Of a stretch of 64,000 nucleotides of DNA, positions 45,628-57,439 are shown in pieces. Made by a program: the position numbers and the translations under genes. Below the pieces are notes generated by a model that saw only the letters and a list, made by a program, of their open reading frames with translations, was not told where the DNA came from and did no database searches. Position 1 is the stretch's first letter; each line of letters starts with the position of its first letter. Source of the stretch: Annona cherimola (taxonomy: Eukaryota > Streptophyta > Magnoliopsida > Magnoliales > Annonaceae); NCBI GenBank assembly GCA_030490835.1, contig CM059977.1:37469676-37533675 (forward strand). Reading direction: 5' to 3'.

Positions 45628-46010
45628 TGAGAGTTGTTCCGGTGCAGCATCACTGCACCGGAACAGCGGTGCAGTTGCCCAAAAATGGCCCCCACATGAT
45701 CATGAAATCATGATCTACTCCGCCCATTGTATTTAGAATAATGTATTCTATTACCATACCAATTTTCATCCCAATCAGATATGTATATGGGCCCCATCTG
45801 AAGATGGTACAAATCCAACGTAATAAAATAGTTTGATGTAAATAGCAACTTTAAAGTATCTGATTGGGATGAAAATTGATATGGTAATAGAATACATTAT
45901 TCTAAATACAATGGGTGAAGTAGATTATGATTTCATGATCATGTGGGGCCCATTTCAGCGGTGCTACACGGAAATTTTCGGTGCAGTACCGCTGCACCTA
46001 AATATTCCTC
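45628..46010. mobile_element. MITE family M, copy M2, foldback form
   Basis: This copy is palindromic. Arms at 45686-45780 and 45858-45952 (95 nt each) are reverse complements with about five mismatches, separated by 77 nt. The left end carries a perfect 9-bp hairpin, CCGGTGCAG/CTGCACCGG (45639-45647 and 45653-45661). It is flanked by (AT)n on the left and (CT)n-(AT)n on the right. It could be transcribed into a long hairpin RNA. Confidence 0.7.
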
Positions 46011-46034
46011 TCTCTCTCTATATATATATATATA

Positions 46035-46361
46035 CAGAAGTATTCAGGTATAGCGACGCTGAAATGGGCCCCACATGATCATAAAATCATAATCTACTCT
46101 ACCCATTGTATTTAGAAGAATGTATTCTATTACCATACTAATTTTTATCCCAATCAGATATGTATATGGGTCCCATCTAAAAATGGTATAAATTCAACAT
46201 AATAAAATAGTTTGATGTAAATAATAACTTTAAAGTGGTTTTTTCAACATGTAAACTATTTGCTATAAAATTTATATATAAATAAATAATTTTATAAAAT
46301 TTTATTATATTCTAATATGTGTGAGGCCCATTTTTGATCAAATGTACCGCTGCACCGGAAC
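46035..46361 (+). mobile_element. MITE family M, copy M3
   Basis: It starts within AGTATTCAGGTATAGCGACGC and ends GCACCGGAACAGCTCTT. The interior is collinear with M1 (GGGCCCCACATGATCAT, TTTTTATCCCAATCAGATA, TCTAATATGTGTGAGGCCCA). TA repeats lie on both sides. Confidence 0.6.
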
Positions 46362-46367
46362 AGCTCT

Positions 46368-46467
<100 letters not shown>

Positions 46468-46822
46468 GGAGATACATTTATATGCAGTTCGCTGTAAAAT
46501 GGGCCTCACATATATTAGAATGTAATGAAACTTTATACAATCATTTAACCATATATAAATCATACTTTAGACAGTTTAGATGTTGAAAATATCACTTTAA
46601 ACTTGATATTTATTTTAAACTATTTTATTACGTTGATTTTGTACCATTTTAAGATGAGGCACATATACATGTTGGATTTGTACGAAAATTGGTATGCTAA
46701 TAAAGTGAATAATTCTAAATACAATAGGTGGAGTAGATTTCTCATTCATGATCAAATGGACCCCACAGTGTACGGACCGTACCATAATTACGGTGCAGTC
46801 CGAATGCACTTGATTTTTTTCA
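46468..46822 (-). mobile_element. MITE family M, copy M4
   Basis: The family sequence is read on minus: plus-strand landmarks are GGGCCTCACATATATTAGAA on the left and GATCAAATGGACCCCAC with TTACGGTGCAG on the right. Confidence 0.55.
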
Positions 46823-46827
46823 TATAT

Positions 46828-47190
46828 ATAGTTGTTCCAATACAGCACAACTGCATTGAAACAACGGTACATTTGATCAAAAATGGGCCTTACACATATT
46901 AGAATACAATGAAATTTATATAATCATTTATCCATATATAAACTTTATACCAAATAGTTTACATGTTGAAAAAACCACTTTAAAGTTGTTATTTACATCA
47001 AACTATTTTGTTACGTTGAATTTGTACCATTTTCAAATGAGACTCATATACATATCTGATTGAGATGAACATTGGTATGGTAATAGAATACATTATTCTA
47101 AATATAATGGGTGGAGTAGATTATGATTTTATGATCATGTGGGGCTCATTTTCGCGTCGCTGCACCGCACCTGAATATTTCTGAATATAT
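46828..47190 (-). mobile_element. MITE family M, copy M5
   Basis: Minus-strand copy. The left end on plus is TAGTTGTTCCAATACAGC. It contains GGGCCTTACACATATTAGAA and ATGATCATGTGGGGCTCA and ends GCACCTGAATATTTC followed by (TA)n. Confidence 0.6.
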
Positions 47191-47540
47191 ATATAAGCAA
47201 AGGCTTCTCAAACACCAATTAAGTATGCACGAAGGTGCTTTCAATGTCATTCCAACAAGGCCATGCTCCCCAAGTCTAGTTGTTAGTGCCATCGTGCCAC
47301 ACAACCTTTACCACTCGCAGAGTACGTGCCTTCGTCACGGGACGTCGGGTTTCAAGTCCTGGCATAGAGAGATTATCTTCCATTTCTGGAGCACTCTCAG
47401 CTGTTTATGATTAGAACATATCCACCTGGGATACTTGAATTGTAAATATAAAATATAAAAAATATGATAAATGTTATAAATCTAGACGATACGTTGTAAA
47501 GTTTTTTTTTTAAAAAAAGCCTGTTAATAAATGTAGGTAA
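47191..47540 (+). mobile_element. Candidate SINE
   Basis: TCTAGTTGTTAGTGCC (about 47275) resembles box A, and GGGTTTCAAGTCCTGG (about 47348) resembles box B. AT-rich sequence with A runs follows near 47455. The A-B distance is long and no duplication was found, so a degraded SINE is only one possibility. Confidence 0.3.
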
Positions 47541-48011
47541 TATTTTGACATCAAAATCCTATCTCATTGCCAGCAAGCTGTGTGGCCAGCTGCACGGCAT
47601 CAGCACCATCGGACCATCGACAGTGGAAATCAGCAGTAGCTTTTGGCATTGATAATGAGGAAGGTACAAAACCATGCTTTTCGTGCTAGCCCTTAATAAT
47701 GGTAAAAATGGTAAAGGTCCAAAAGCTAGCCATGGGATTTCCCATCCAAATGTGCATGTATTGTATATATGACCTTTACCTTCTTTATTTTTGCATATGC
47801 TTGTGCCCGCCAAGTCAAAACGAAAATGAGTATGCAAGCATTTGCATGGCATGCATTGCTACCCACTATTGCATGTGCTGCAACAGCACTTTTCGAAGGT
47901 GGCAATCATGGTCGTACATCTTTGACCATAAAAAATAATAATAAATTAAAAAGAGAGGGAAGAAAAAGGAGCCTGAGTTGCGGTAGAGTTTGTAGATTTG
48001 GGTGAGTTGAG
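47541..48011. other. Higher-complexity unique sequence
   Basis: Less AT-biased, with GGCCAGCTGCACGGCATC and GCATGCATTGCTACCC. Overlapping open frames of 70-97 codons occur on both strands, but none shows a known motif or is favoured over the others. No function is assigned. Confidence 0.3.
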
Positions 48012-48020
48012 GTACAACAA

Positions 48021-48891
48021 TTGTTTTTAAAATCGAATCGTGAGGTGAACCGTGTAATCGGTTCAAGTGTTGGTTCAAACCGGGACATTAACATAAAAAT
48101 TATAATATATTAATTTTATTATTTATACTAAATTTATTGAAAAAATTAAATAATTTATATATAATATGATATTTTATAAACATAAAATGAAATTTATACA
48201 ATAAAAATAAATTAAAGAGAATTATTTCATATATCAGAGGCTGAAATTCAATATTTATTGTGAGTTTTAAATAAAATAATAATCATCTTACCTAGTACTA
48301 TCGTTGCTTCTATAGTTGCATATTATTTGGCGGAAGGACTAAAAAAAAATGATCTTGTTAACTCGGGCTAAGAAAATTTTATTTAACCCATCTCAAAAAA
48401 CTTATTTAAAATATTTTTTTCTTTATACATTTATTTATTTAAGTACGTTTAAAATATAAATTAAGTGTTACCATTTTTTGATATATATATTTTTTTGAGA
48501 TTTTTAACATATATATATATATGTATATGTATATTTAAAATACACTTATATTTAAATTTTTCAAAAATATATGCATATATTCAAAAATAGTAAAACTTAC
48601 TTTATATGTTAAATACACTTAGATAAATAAATATATGAAAAAATAAATAAAATTTTTTAAATGAATTTTTTATGATGAACTAACAAGATCATTTCTCAAA
48701 CTAAAGAAATAACTTTTGTCATTGGCTCTTCCAACTGCACTGCCAACTAGCGGTGCACCCGGTTTTAATTGGTTTTTTTTTTTTTTTTTTGGAACTAGGT
48801 TTAAATTGTTCTTAGTATAAATGGAAAACCGTATGCAAACCGAAATGAATAACTTTCAGTTCACGGTCGGACCGATCTTGTTTTCAAAACA
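48021..48891. mobile_element. TIR element, about 0.87 kb, containing F5
   Basis: The left end TTGTTTTTAAAATCGAATCG with GGTGAACCG is mirrored by GTTCACGGTC...CGATCTTGTTTTCAAAACA on the right. Flanking nonamers GTACAACAA (48012-48020) and GTACATCAC (48892-48900) agree at seven of nine positions, which would fit a Mutator-type 9-bp duplication. The interior is AT-rich and non-coding and is itself interrupted by foldback element F5. Confidence 0.45.
48349..48692. mobile_element. Foldback element F5
   Basis: Perfect terminal arms ATGATCTTGTTA and TAACAAGATCAT enclose the shared foldback core (ATATGTTAAATACACTTAGA on the right). It lies inside the element at 48021-48891 and is therefore younger than that element. 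Confidence 0.7.
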
Positions 48892-48892
48892 G

Positions 48893-49551
48893 TACATCAC
48901 GGGCGGTTCTTCAACTAAAAGGGATGTGCATATGCCAATGTGCTCTGCTGTGGTACTCTTACCCATAGGTTAGCTGTCGTGGGTCTGTAATACTTTTTTT
49001 TTTTTTCCTAATGGGTAGGTCTGTAATACTTGGGCGGTGCATTTGTTGCTCCAGCAACTAGCAAAAGAGATCCAAAGGTTGATCTGTGCTAATGTTTATG
49101 GCTAGACATTTTTCATGGGGTACGGTTGTATTGTCCTTCTTTCTTACTTGGGCAAAAAAATAGGCTAAGTGTGGCAATGCTACACCACGGAGAACATCAT
49201 TCGCATTGGTGTAGAATCATTAGAGTAGAAACCTCATACAGGCCTTGGAGAACACGCCCCAAAGCTAGCAAGATATTAGTTGGTTGGGGACCCAAGTACA
49301 TCATACATTAACCCAATTTTACTATTATAGGATTCATACATATATGGATGTACCATTATGAGCAATGTAGGTACAATAGATCCTAATACTCGAATAGCTC
49401 GATCACCCTACGTTATATTGTTATTATCTCCACCATATGGGTTATGATCTTACGAACTCAGAGTAACATAAGTCTCAATGTTAACCCGGCTAAAAGTTGT
49501 ATTCTTTATTTATTTTTTTTGTGCTTTTTTTTTTTTAAATATAAATTAAAT
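48893..49551. other. Spacer, nothing recognised
   Basis: Mixed sequence with poly-T tracts near 48985 and 49510. A 61-codon open frame at 49126-49311 has no recognisable motif. Confidence 0.4.
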
Positions 49552-49839
49552 GGGTGTTTGTTTTCCACAAAAAACTTTTCAACTAAAAAATTTTGAATAT
49601 AAAACTTTTTACTCTCTATAACGGTTGTATTTTTTAATTATTTCTTCAATTCTTCTTATATAATTATCCTATTTTTTAATCATTTCTATACAACTATATA
49701 TACATCTAACTTATCTATTTTAACTTTATTTTCTTTGATTCTCATTATTACTCTTATTATATTACATCATTTTCTCCCATTTAAAACACTTATATCAAAA
49801 ATTTTTTATCAAAAATTTCATCATTTTCCAAACACACTC
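49552..49839 (-). mobile_element. MITE family A, complete minus-strand copy
   Basis: It begins GGGTGTTTG and ends CCAAACACACTC. The interior is collinear with the reverse complement of 29342-29622 (ACTCTCTATAACGG, TTAATTATTTCTTCA, ATTACATCATTTTCTCCC). At 288 bp it is close to full length. Confidence 0.65.
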
Positions 49840-50038
49840 GAAGTATATTTCATATATATACCAAAATTTACAGCATACATAGCTAGGCTAACAAGATCCC
49901 ATTATATGTGAAATTGTAAGTCAGCTAGCGTGGCAAGGATATTAAATTTCTAATAGCATTGCCGTAAACTTTCGGACAATTTGCTAAAGAAACAAGTGGA
50001 GGAAAGGGAACCCAATGTTATATGCTTATACAGAGTTA

Positions 50039-50393
50039 TGATTCTGTTAGACTAACCTAAGTAAAGTCTTACTTAAGCAGGCCTAAAAAACGCATGTTGA
50101 GGCTTTTTTTAGTTTTTTTTTATAAACATGTTAAGTTAGGTATATTAAATTTATAAACCAAGTTTTATAAATTTAAATACTTTTAAAATATTTTTTATTT
50201 TTAAACACAAGGGCATTCTAGTAATTTTCTAGCTTTATGAGAATGTCACTGCTTTTAAAAATAAAAAATACTTTAAAATATCCAAAAATAGTAAAACTTG
50301 ATTTATAGATTCAATACAACTAACTTAGCATGTTTATGAAAAAAATTTTAAAAATGCCTCAAAAACGTTTTTTCAAGCCGGCCTAACTAATCA
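50039..50393. mobile_element. Foldback element F6
   Basis: The termini TGATTCTGTTAG and CTAACTAATCA, with extended arms (GCCTAAAAAACG / CAAAAACGTTTTTTCAAGCC), carry the family core modified to TTAAATTTATAAACCAAG. The centre includes GGGCATTCTAGTAATTTTC, a word resembling those in F3 and F4. Confidence 0.6.
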
Positions 50394-52146
50394 TCCCACG
50401 CCCATATATAAATAATGTGACAATGCATAAGCTAGTGCCGTATTAGCAATATGGGACTTGACACATGCCTGCATATAATTAGCAGTATGTATGAAACAAT
50501 AACTCTTAACAAAATTTTAATGTAAATGTTTCACTTGGGGTTATCATATTTAATTGATGAATATCTTCAAAATCATCTCAATCGAACACTCAGCTGGCTG
50601 AAAATCGAATTTTGATGGGTGCATGCTATTGTCAAATAAGATGAATTTTGTAGCCCACAAAGTCTTTGAAAGATATATTGCTTTAGAAGTCAAACTCAAT
50701 TTGTGACGTTAATCATCAGAAAGGAATCAAATTTACTTATATATGATCATGTTTCTTGAAAACATCATTTTTATAGAAATTTTTATGATAAAATTACCAT
50801 GAAATCATTGCCCAAAATATAGGCTAAGTGGAGCATTCATGCTAGCCATTTGGGCAGGCTAATAGTTGGTTTCATGTAAGTAATAAAAATTATGTTTACA
50901 TGTGTGAACTAACAAAGAATAAATATTGTCAATCTTTGTGATTTATTATGGTCCTATTAGTGGTCGACAGTATTAACCATGGCAGATAATATTGAAATCT
51001 TTTTACTATCTGCAAGGTAAGTCCATCCTTGCTGGGAGAGTTTTAAGAAAATATAGAGTGTGGCCCACTAGTCCAATCCATAAGTCGGACTTCGCCTTTG
51101 TGATGAAACTAGATCTGGGTAAAGCCTAATCTGGCCCAACTCAAACAAGTTGGGGGCCATAAACTTGGGTTGTGTTTTTTTTTTTTTGGAATAGATTTTA
51201 GTCATTATCTAGAGGCCTTTTGTGACCTATCAATAATTTGATGAAATATGGTTTAACGCTAGTACAAATACGTAGATACACATGGAAACATTTCTTTGCA
51301 GCTGTAAATTATGTTAATTTTGTAGACTTCAATTTCGAGTTGTGAGCTTTGAGAAACAAGGTATAGGATCACAACTGTTCATCAATATAGGTTTATGCAT
51401 GTGGCCTCATATTTTTGGTAATGTTAACAACATCTCAATCAATTGTGGTCATATATATAATATAAATTATTAGGGAATGATTAACAACAATTATTTGTAC
51501 AATAGAAAGTTTCGTACAAATGACTTTTTTGCTTCTCATAATAAATTTTTTATTTCTATTTTACAATATCTTTATTTCTTTTAAAAAAACGCTTCATGCC
51601 TAATTCACCTTATAATTTTTTACCTTATATTTTTTCGTCAACTAATAATAACCAACTTTTACATTAGTAGGAGGGGAGCTCAGTGACCCCTAACTAGGTT
51701 ATGCTCATGTTGACCACAAAATGTTTTAACATCTAAACCGTTATAATGTTTTATATATTTAATTATGATGTCAAAAGTAAATATTTTGAAAACTTTTCAA
51801 TATTATTATATATTTATTTACAAATTTTAATAGCTTCATATTCATCCTCAAATGATGTTAAATTTTATAGAGTTATTTTTAGAATCATAAATAATATATG
51901 CATATTAATTTACATTAAATGACTTACATGTAAAAAAATTTAAAGAAACATTTGTATATAAAGTAACATTTGAATTTAAGCTAAAGTAACCCAACATATA
52001 AAGACACATACAAACCCTAACAAGCTGTTAATGCTCTTCGAGAATATTAGAATTATGCACATAAGTTAGCCTAAATAAAATAATCTTCAGATATATGATA
52101 AGTAGCCCAGCATAAAGACTCATATGTAATTCTAATAAGGCAGTAT
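50394..52146. other. AT-rich spacer before the copia element
   Basis: No gene or repeat end was recognised over about 1.75 kb. A poly-T run lies near 51175. Confidence 0.4.
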
Positions 52147-53998
52147 TGTGAACTCAACTAAAAAGTCAAGAGTAATTTCTGTTTGAATGATTAACCATCC
52201 AAATTTGAGCATTAAAAGGGACTAACATGTCTAGTGGAATGATTTCAAGTTACAAATTTTAAATATCAAACTATGGCAGACCAAGTCTCATATCAAAGTT
52301 AACTTAGACACTCGGCTTAGATCAAGTCTATACATAAGTCGACCTCAGGATGCAACTTAGGTTGAATAACTACAAGGATTAAAGTGAAGACAGATTAAGT
52401 CGCAAACCCAAGTCGACTCAGATTATGGCTTGGGCAAAGTCGGTAGCCAAGTTGACTCAGGGGTTGCATATTCTTACTGACTCAAACTAGAATACATGAA
52501 GTCGCATGTCAAATCAACTCTACCTTTTGACTTGAGTGAAGTCGAAGACCAAGCCGACCTCGAACTCCGACTTTAGCTCCTAAAGAACTCTAGCAAGATT
52601 TCACCACTAAGTACCAAAATCGAAGTCGCTTGCCCAAGTTGACCCCATTAACGACTTGGGTGTAGTCCAAGTTCAAGTTGACTCAATTTCAAGACTTGAT
52701 TAATTAAGACTGAAGAATCATTTTTAATCAAATTCAAAATTTCAAACGGAGAGCGAAGTCGCACAACCAAGTTGACTTCACCAGCTACTTGGGTGAAGTC
52801 CAAGTTAAGTGGACTTAGTTGTAAGACTTGATTAATTAAGAACAAAGAAGCATTTTTAATGAAATTCAAAGTTTCAAATGAACAGCTAAATTCGCTAACG
52901 ACTTAGATGAAGTCCAAGACTAAGTCAACTGAATTCAATGACTTGGAAGATCAAGCTAAAGAGATGTATTTCAAGAAATTCAAAATGTCAAATGAGCAGT
53001 GAAGTCGTGTAGCCAAATCGACTTCACTAACAACTTGTGCAAAGTTCTAGAGTCAAGTCGACTTAGGGGTTGCATATATCCACCGACTGGACAAGCTATA
53101 TGCAAAGTCGCACCTGAATTCAACTCCAAATGCAACTTTGGTCAAGTCCAGGACCAAGTCAACCCAAGTTGAAACTTTAGGAGCACTAAATTAAAAGAGA
53201 ACTTAAGAAGAGAAAATACACTAATCAAAGTCGCATCTCAAGTCGACTCTAGTATACGACTTGATTAAAATTGCACCCCAAGTCAACTCCGGCTATGACC
53301 TACATTGTAATGGTCAAAAAAATTCAAATATTGACAAATTTAATGCATGCTATCTACCCTACAACGTTCAAAATAACTCCTCCTGTACTTAAAGCATGGT
53401 AAGGGGAGTTATGAAGATTAGTTAGAGCATTCATTGAGCCCTTACCTTCCCTCTAATAGGTTTTCAAGTGTGAATTAAGTGCTCAAAGAGGAAGAACTCT
53501 ATTTTTCACTGTAAGAACTACAACAAGTCATCAATCTCAAGCTTGCATAAGTTTCCACCTGTGTTGAATTTTCTCTACATAATCTATAGTGTAGACTTTC
53601 TTTCTAACTTATTTTATTGTATTGCTACTTGGCTTAATGTTGGAAACTGTAATCGTGTAAAGACAAGTTGTATACGATTAGAGTGAATCCCATCGTCTAC
53701 TTGTGCTATGAATATAAAAGCCCCCTAGAGCTATAATCTAGAAGAGAGCAAGAGCTCTAATTGTATCTCTGTCAATATAATGAAACCCAAGACACAAGGA
53801 TGTGTTCTTGAAAGAGTAGAGTAGGGACGGTTCTCCAAACCACTATAACTTCTTGTTTTGCTATTTGTGGTCTTGATTGCTTTTTCACTCTCAATGTTTT
53901 TCATTCAAGAGAACAAGTTTTCAAGGGGTTAAGTTTTTATCTACTAAAAATATTTTTAAAAGAACCTAATTCACTCATCCCCTCTTCGATTTACACCA
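52147..53998 (+). mobile_element. 5' LTR of the copia element
   Basis: About 1.85 kb, starting TGTGAACTCAAC, the same start as the 3' LTR at 63815. The first ~1.2 kb is a dense field of AAGTCGACTT-like words in both orientations. The end is defined by CCTAATTCACTCATCCCC, the usual pyrimidine-rich copia LTR ending. The final CA is at 53995 or 53998. It is collinear with the solo LTR at 32139-33695 but longer, mainly through extra repeat units in U3. Confidence 0.75.
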
Positions 53999-54014
53999 AA
54001 GAGATCTATTATCA

Positions 54015-55215
54015 ATGACATCCAAATCAACTTTCATTCCTGCATTTGTTGAGGGCTGATCTTTCACATGACCATCTCTATTTGATCGAAGTAATTTCAT
54101 TTACTGAAAGTTGAAAATGAAACAACTTATCATGGCAACTGATGTAGATTCTTAGAGTGTTATCCAACATGGGATTACTCTACCCACAAGCGAAAGAGCC
54201 TCTAACTGGACCAAGAAGGAGGCGAGATTCGTAAGGAGTAATGTCGAGGCAATGAACTCATTGTTTTATGCCTTAATAGCTATCGAATATAATAGAGTGT
54301 CTTCGTATTTAACTGTCAATGATATATGGGACGCTCTAACATCAATATATGAGAGCACTTCTCATCCCTTAAATATTTTTATTAGAGAGATAGAAAATTT
54401 TACGATGCTTGATACAAAAAACATCTTTGAAATATTTTTAAAATTTTTAAAATCACTAATGCTTTAAAAGGCCTAGAAACGGTTACATCTGAATCCAAAT
54501 AGGTCATGAAGATCTTGAGAGCCCTATTAGAATCTTGAACCCCCAAGATCATTACAACTGGGGAGGCAAAAGATTTCAACACATTGAAGTTTGAAGACCA
54601 AATCAGCTCACTCATGTCTCATGACCAGATGAAGAAGAGAAATGAAGAACAACACAAAAGGAAAATGACTCTTGTACTAAAAGTCACACAAAGATCAGAA
54701 GAGTCAGCCCCGTCATCCCAAAATGAAGATGAGGAAATTACCCTCCTCACAAGAAAATTCAGAAGGTTTGTAGGGAAGGAAAAGAACGTGAGCTCTTCTA
54801 AAGGTTTCAAGGAGAAAAGCAGAAGAGAAAAGAGGAAAAAAGTCCAATGAAGACAAGAAAAGAAGGAAAGATAAAACAAGCTTGATGTCTCACACCTGAA
54901 GAAAACAAGTCCAAAGAAAGACAAGAAAAGAAAGAAAGGAGCAACACTAAAAGATTCTCAAAGCCTAAAGACAGAGGGATATATGTCAATGAAGACTTAT
55001 CATTAACAAGCAACTTTACAAATGACGATCAAGAGGCTGCAAATTATGCAAGATTTTGCTGTGTAGCAAAGATTGAAGAGGAAGATACACTAAGCTGCCT
55101 TACAGCTACAGAATTGGTAGAAGGAATGACTGCCTCAAGTAATTGTATAAGTACTGAAGAGGTAATCTCTAGACTTGATCATTCTCATTATAAATCCACC
55201 TATTCCTTTGCTTAG
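54015..55215 (+). pseudogene. copia gag, degraded
   Basis: The capsid-type region of the gag polyprotein is legible from ATG 54015. A stop follows after 14 codons. Then come KLKMKQLIMATDVDS, VIQHGITLP, NWTKKEARFVRSN, AMNSLFYAL and NDIWDALTSIYEST, which are the conserved blocks of the plant copia gag (UBN2-type) domain. After a frameshift near 54460, an 88-codon frame (54584-54850) covers SLMSHDQMKKRNEEQHKRK and LLTRKFRRFVGKEK. A further piece near 54970-55215 reads like the acidic gag tail (ARFCCVAKIEEEDTLSCL). Gag would package element RNA into virus-like particles. The zinc knuckle is not clearly recognisable. At least three stops or shifts abolish function. Confidence 0.8.
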
Positions 55216-55920
55216 ATTGTTTAAAATGTGCTGAGTTAGAAGAATTACAATAAGCATATGATTCATTGTTTATGAAACAAGGAAACTGGACACCAAGTAT
55301 ACATTAAAAAAAAGAATGTGACTCTACCATTATTGTAAATGGAAAGCTAGTTGACAGAGTCAAAGACTTATTTGATGAAACCAAAGCTCTAACTGCTGAA
55401 ATTGAGAAACTAAAGAAATAAAATATAGTTTTAAATAAATCATTGGCAAAATTTTCTAACTTAGGGGGAGTGTCAAAATGTTCCTTAATATGACAACTCG
55501 AACTAGTAGAAGAAAAATGTGATACTTTACATTTAAGCAGGGAGAAAGCAGCAAATCAAATGCTCCAAAATGGGTTAGACCCCAAGCCAAGATGATTGTA
55601 CCTCATGGCAATAAGAGTAGCCTAGGTAAGAAGACCAACTTAGCAACCAAAATGTACATGGAGTTTACCCCAATGAGTTCATGGCACACAACTTTTGTAG
55701 CAAATTTGATCACAAAATCTATCAATGCAAAACTAAGAAATTGCACAATAAAAGTGCTAAACTGGTATAGGTACCAAAGAGCATTAGATTTATACATTCT
55801 AGATATGAACAACATAGACTTCAAATGCTTACTAACCCAAATGGATACATGAGATAGGTACCAAAGAGATGAACTCTATTTGATTAATTTTCGCAGGTAT
55901 GTCTTATAACAAAAGCAAGC
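55216..55920 (+). pseudogene. copia gag-pol linker region, degraded
   Basis: This includes a coiled-coil-like stretch near 55340-55440 (KLVDRVKDLFDETKALTAE), as found between gag and protease in such elements, and an 86-codon residual frame (55592-55852) matching no known catalytic domain. Stops interrupt it repeatedly. Confidence 0.55.
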
Positions 55921-56480
55921 AACACGTGGTTCATGGACAGTGGTTGCTTAAGTCACATGACAGGAGATACAATGATCTTATTCTTATAATTGCGGAACTG
56001 TTATATTTGGTAATAATAAAGTAGGTAAAATAAGTGATAAAGCCAATGTTTAGAATTTTTTAAATGCATGCAGAAAGGAAGTTTTAGTTATTGAAAGACT
56101 TAAACACAATCTAATGGGTATTAGTCAATTATGTGACAAAGGTTATAGAGTTGTGTTTGAATCATATATAAGCAATGTTTTAAATGGAGATCATATAGTC
56201 TTCAGTGGAAAAGGACTTAAAAATATATATTTGGTATGCCTTGATGAATTAGATGGTAAATGTCGAGTAGCGATTGATAATGACCCATGAGTTTGGCACA
56301 AGAGACTTGAACAAATAAACATATCAAAGTTTAAGACCTTGTGCAAAAAGAGCTTGGTGGAAGGCTTAACAAAGCTCAAAGATGACAGGGACAAAATTTG
56401 TAAAGCTTGTCAAATGTCTAAACAATCAAAGATATTTTTTCACCAAAAAATGAAGTTTCAATCTCAAGGTTCACTTGGAT
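55921..56480 (+). pseudogene. copia protease and integrase zinc-binding region
   Basis: The protease signature WFMDSGCLSHMTGD is intact, with the DSG triad at 55936-55944. Further on, VIERLKHNLMGISQLCDKG precedes the GAG-pre-integrase (HHCC) segment, which reads VWHKRLEQINISK and DKICKACQMSKQSK. The CxxC pair is kept, but the second His of the HHCC motif is replaced (EQ instead of GH). A TGA precedes VWHKRL, and frameshifts separate the pieces. The protease would cleave the polyprotein and the zinc region would support integrase multimerisation. Neither can be made as a complete product. Confidence 0.82.
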
Positions 56481-56489
56481 AATAATATT

Positions 56490-57081
56490 AGCTAGCAAGG
56501 ATGAAGTCTTATATATGTTTATTAGCTTTTCTAAGTCGATGCAAAATAAAAAAGCAAAATACAATCATGTCTATTAAAAGTGATTATGGTGGTGAATTTG
56601 AAAATAAATATTTCATAGAATTTTGCAATGAAAAGGGAATTCATCATAAAATTTCTGCACTAAGAACTCATAACAAAATGGAGTTGTGGAAAGAAAGAAT
56701 AAAACCATACAAGAAATAGTCAAAACTATGTTAAATGAAAGCAAATTATCCAAGAAATTTTAGAGTAAAGTCGTAAGTACAACCTGTCACGTTTTAAATG
56801 AAGTTACTATTAAAACAATTTTGAAAAAGACCCCATACGAGCTATGGAAATGTAGAAAATCAAATATCTCAAATTTTCATACTTTTGGTTGTATATGTTA
56901 TATATTAAATAATGACAAGGATAACCTTGGTAAATTAGATGCCAAAAGTGATGATGTCATATTTCTTAGCTACTCTTCCAATAGTAAAGCACATAGAATA
57001 TTTAACAAAAGAACTCAATTAGTAGAGGAGTTAATTCATATTATTTTTGATGAGTTTAACCTAACTCCAAAGGAGAATTAG
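56490..57081 (+). pseudogene. copia integrase core and C-terminal part
   Basis: Traces of the core are present: IKSDYGGEFEN with the second catalytic Asp, FCNEKGIHHKISALRTHNKM, then an 86-codon frame with KTPYELWKCRKSNISNFHTFGC and GKLDAKSDDVIFLSYSS. The segment that normally holds the first catalytic Asp (HMDLFGP to DDYSRFTW) is missing between about 56480 and 56500, an internal deletion of some 50 codons. Stops occur around 56717 and 56760. Strand transfer would be impossible. Confidence 0.82.
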
Positions 57082-57439
57082 CTTAGCGAAACAGATGATA
57101 CATCAAAGGATTTTGGAAAGCTTTAAGTAAAAAAACAAGGGGGGAGAGAAGCCCAAACCAGATCAAAATGCAAATCAAGAGGTAAGTGAAGGTAATGTTT
57201 TCTACAAACCCCAAAAGACTTGAAATTTAAAAATGATCATCCAATTGAGCAAGTTATAAAAGACATATGATTGTGTGAAAACTAAAAGCTCAAGGAAAAA
57301 TATATATGGGAATTTTGCATTTGTATCAAAAATAGAAGCAAACTTAATTAATCAAGCTCTTAATGATAAAAATTAGATCGTCGTTATGCAAGAAGTGCCC
57401 AATCAATTTAAGAGAAATCAAGCATAGCAATTGGTTCCT

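Noticed and set aside
54619..55013. Minus-strand open frames of 68-101 codons in copia gag
   Set aside because: They are antisense shadows of the lysine/glutamate-rich gag tail.
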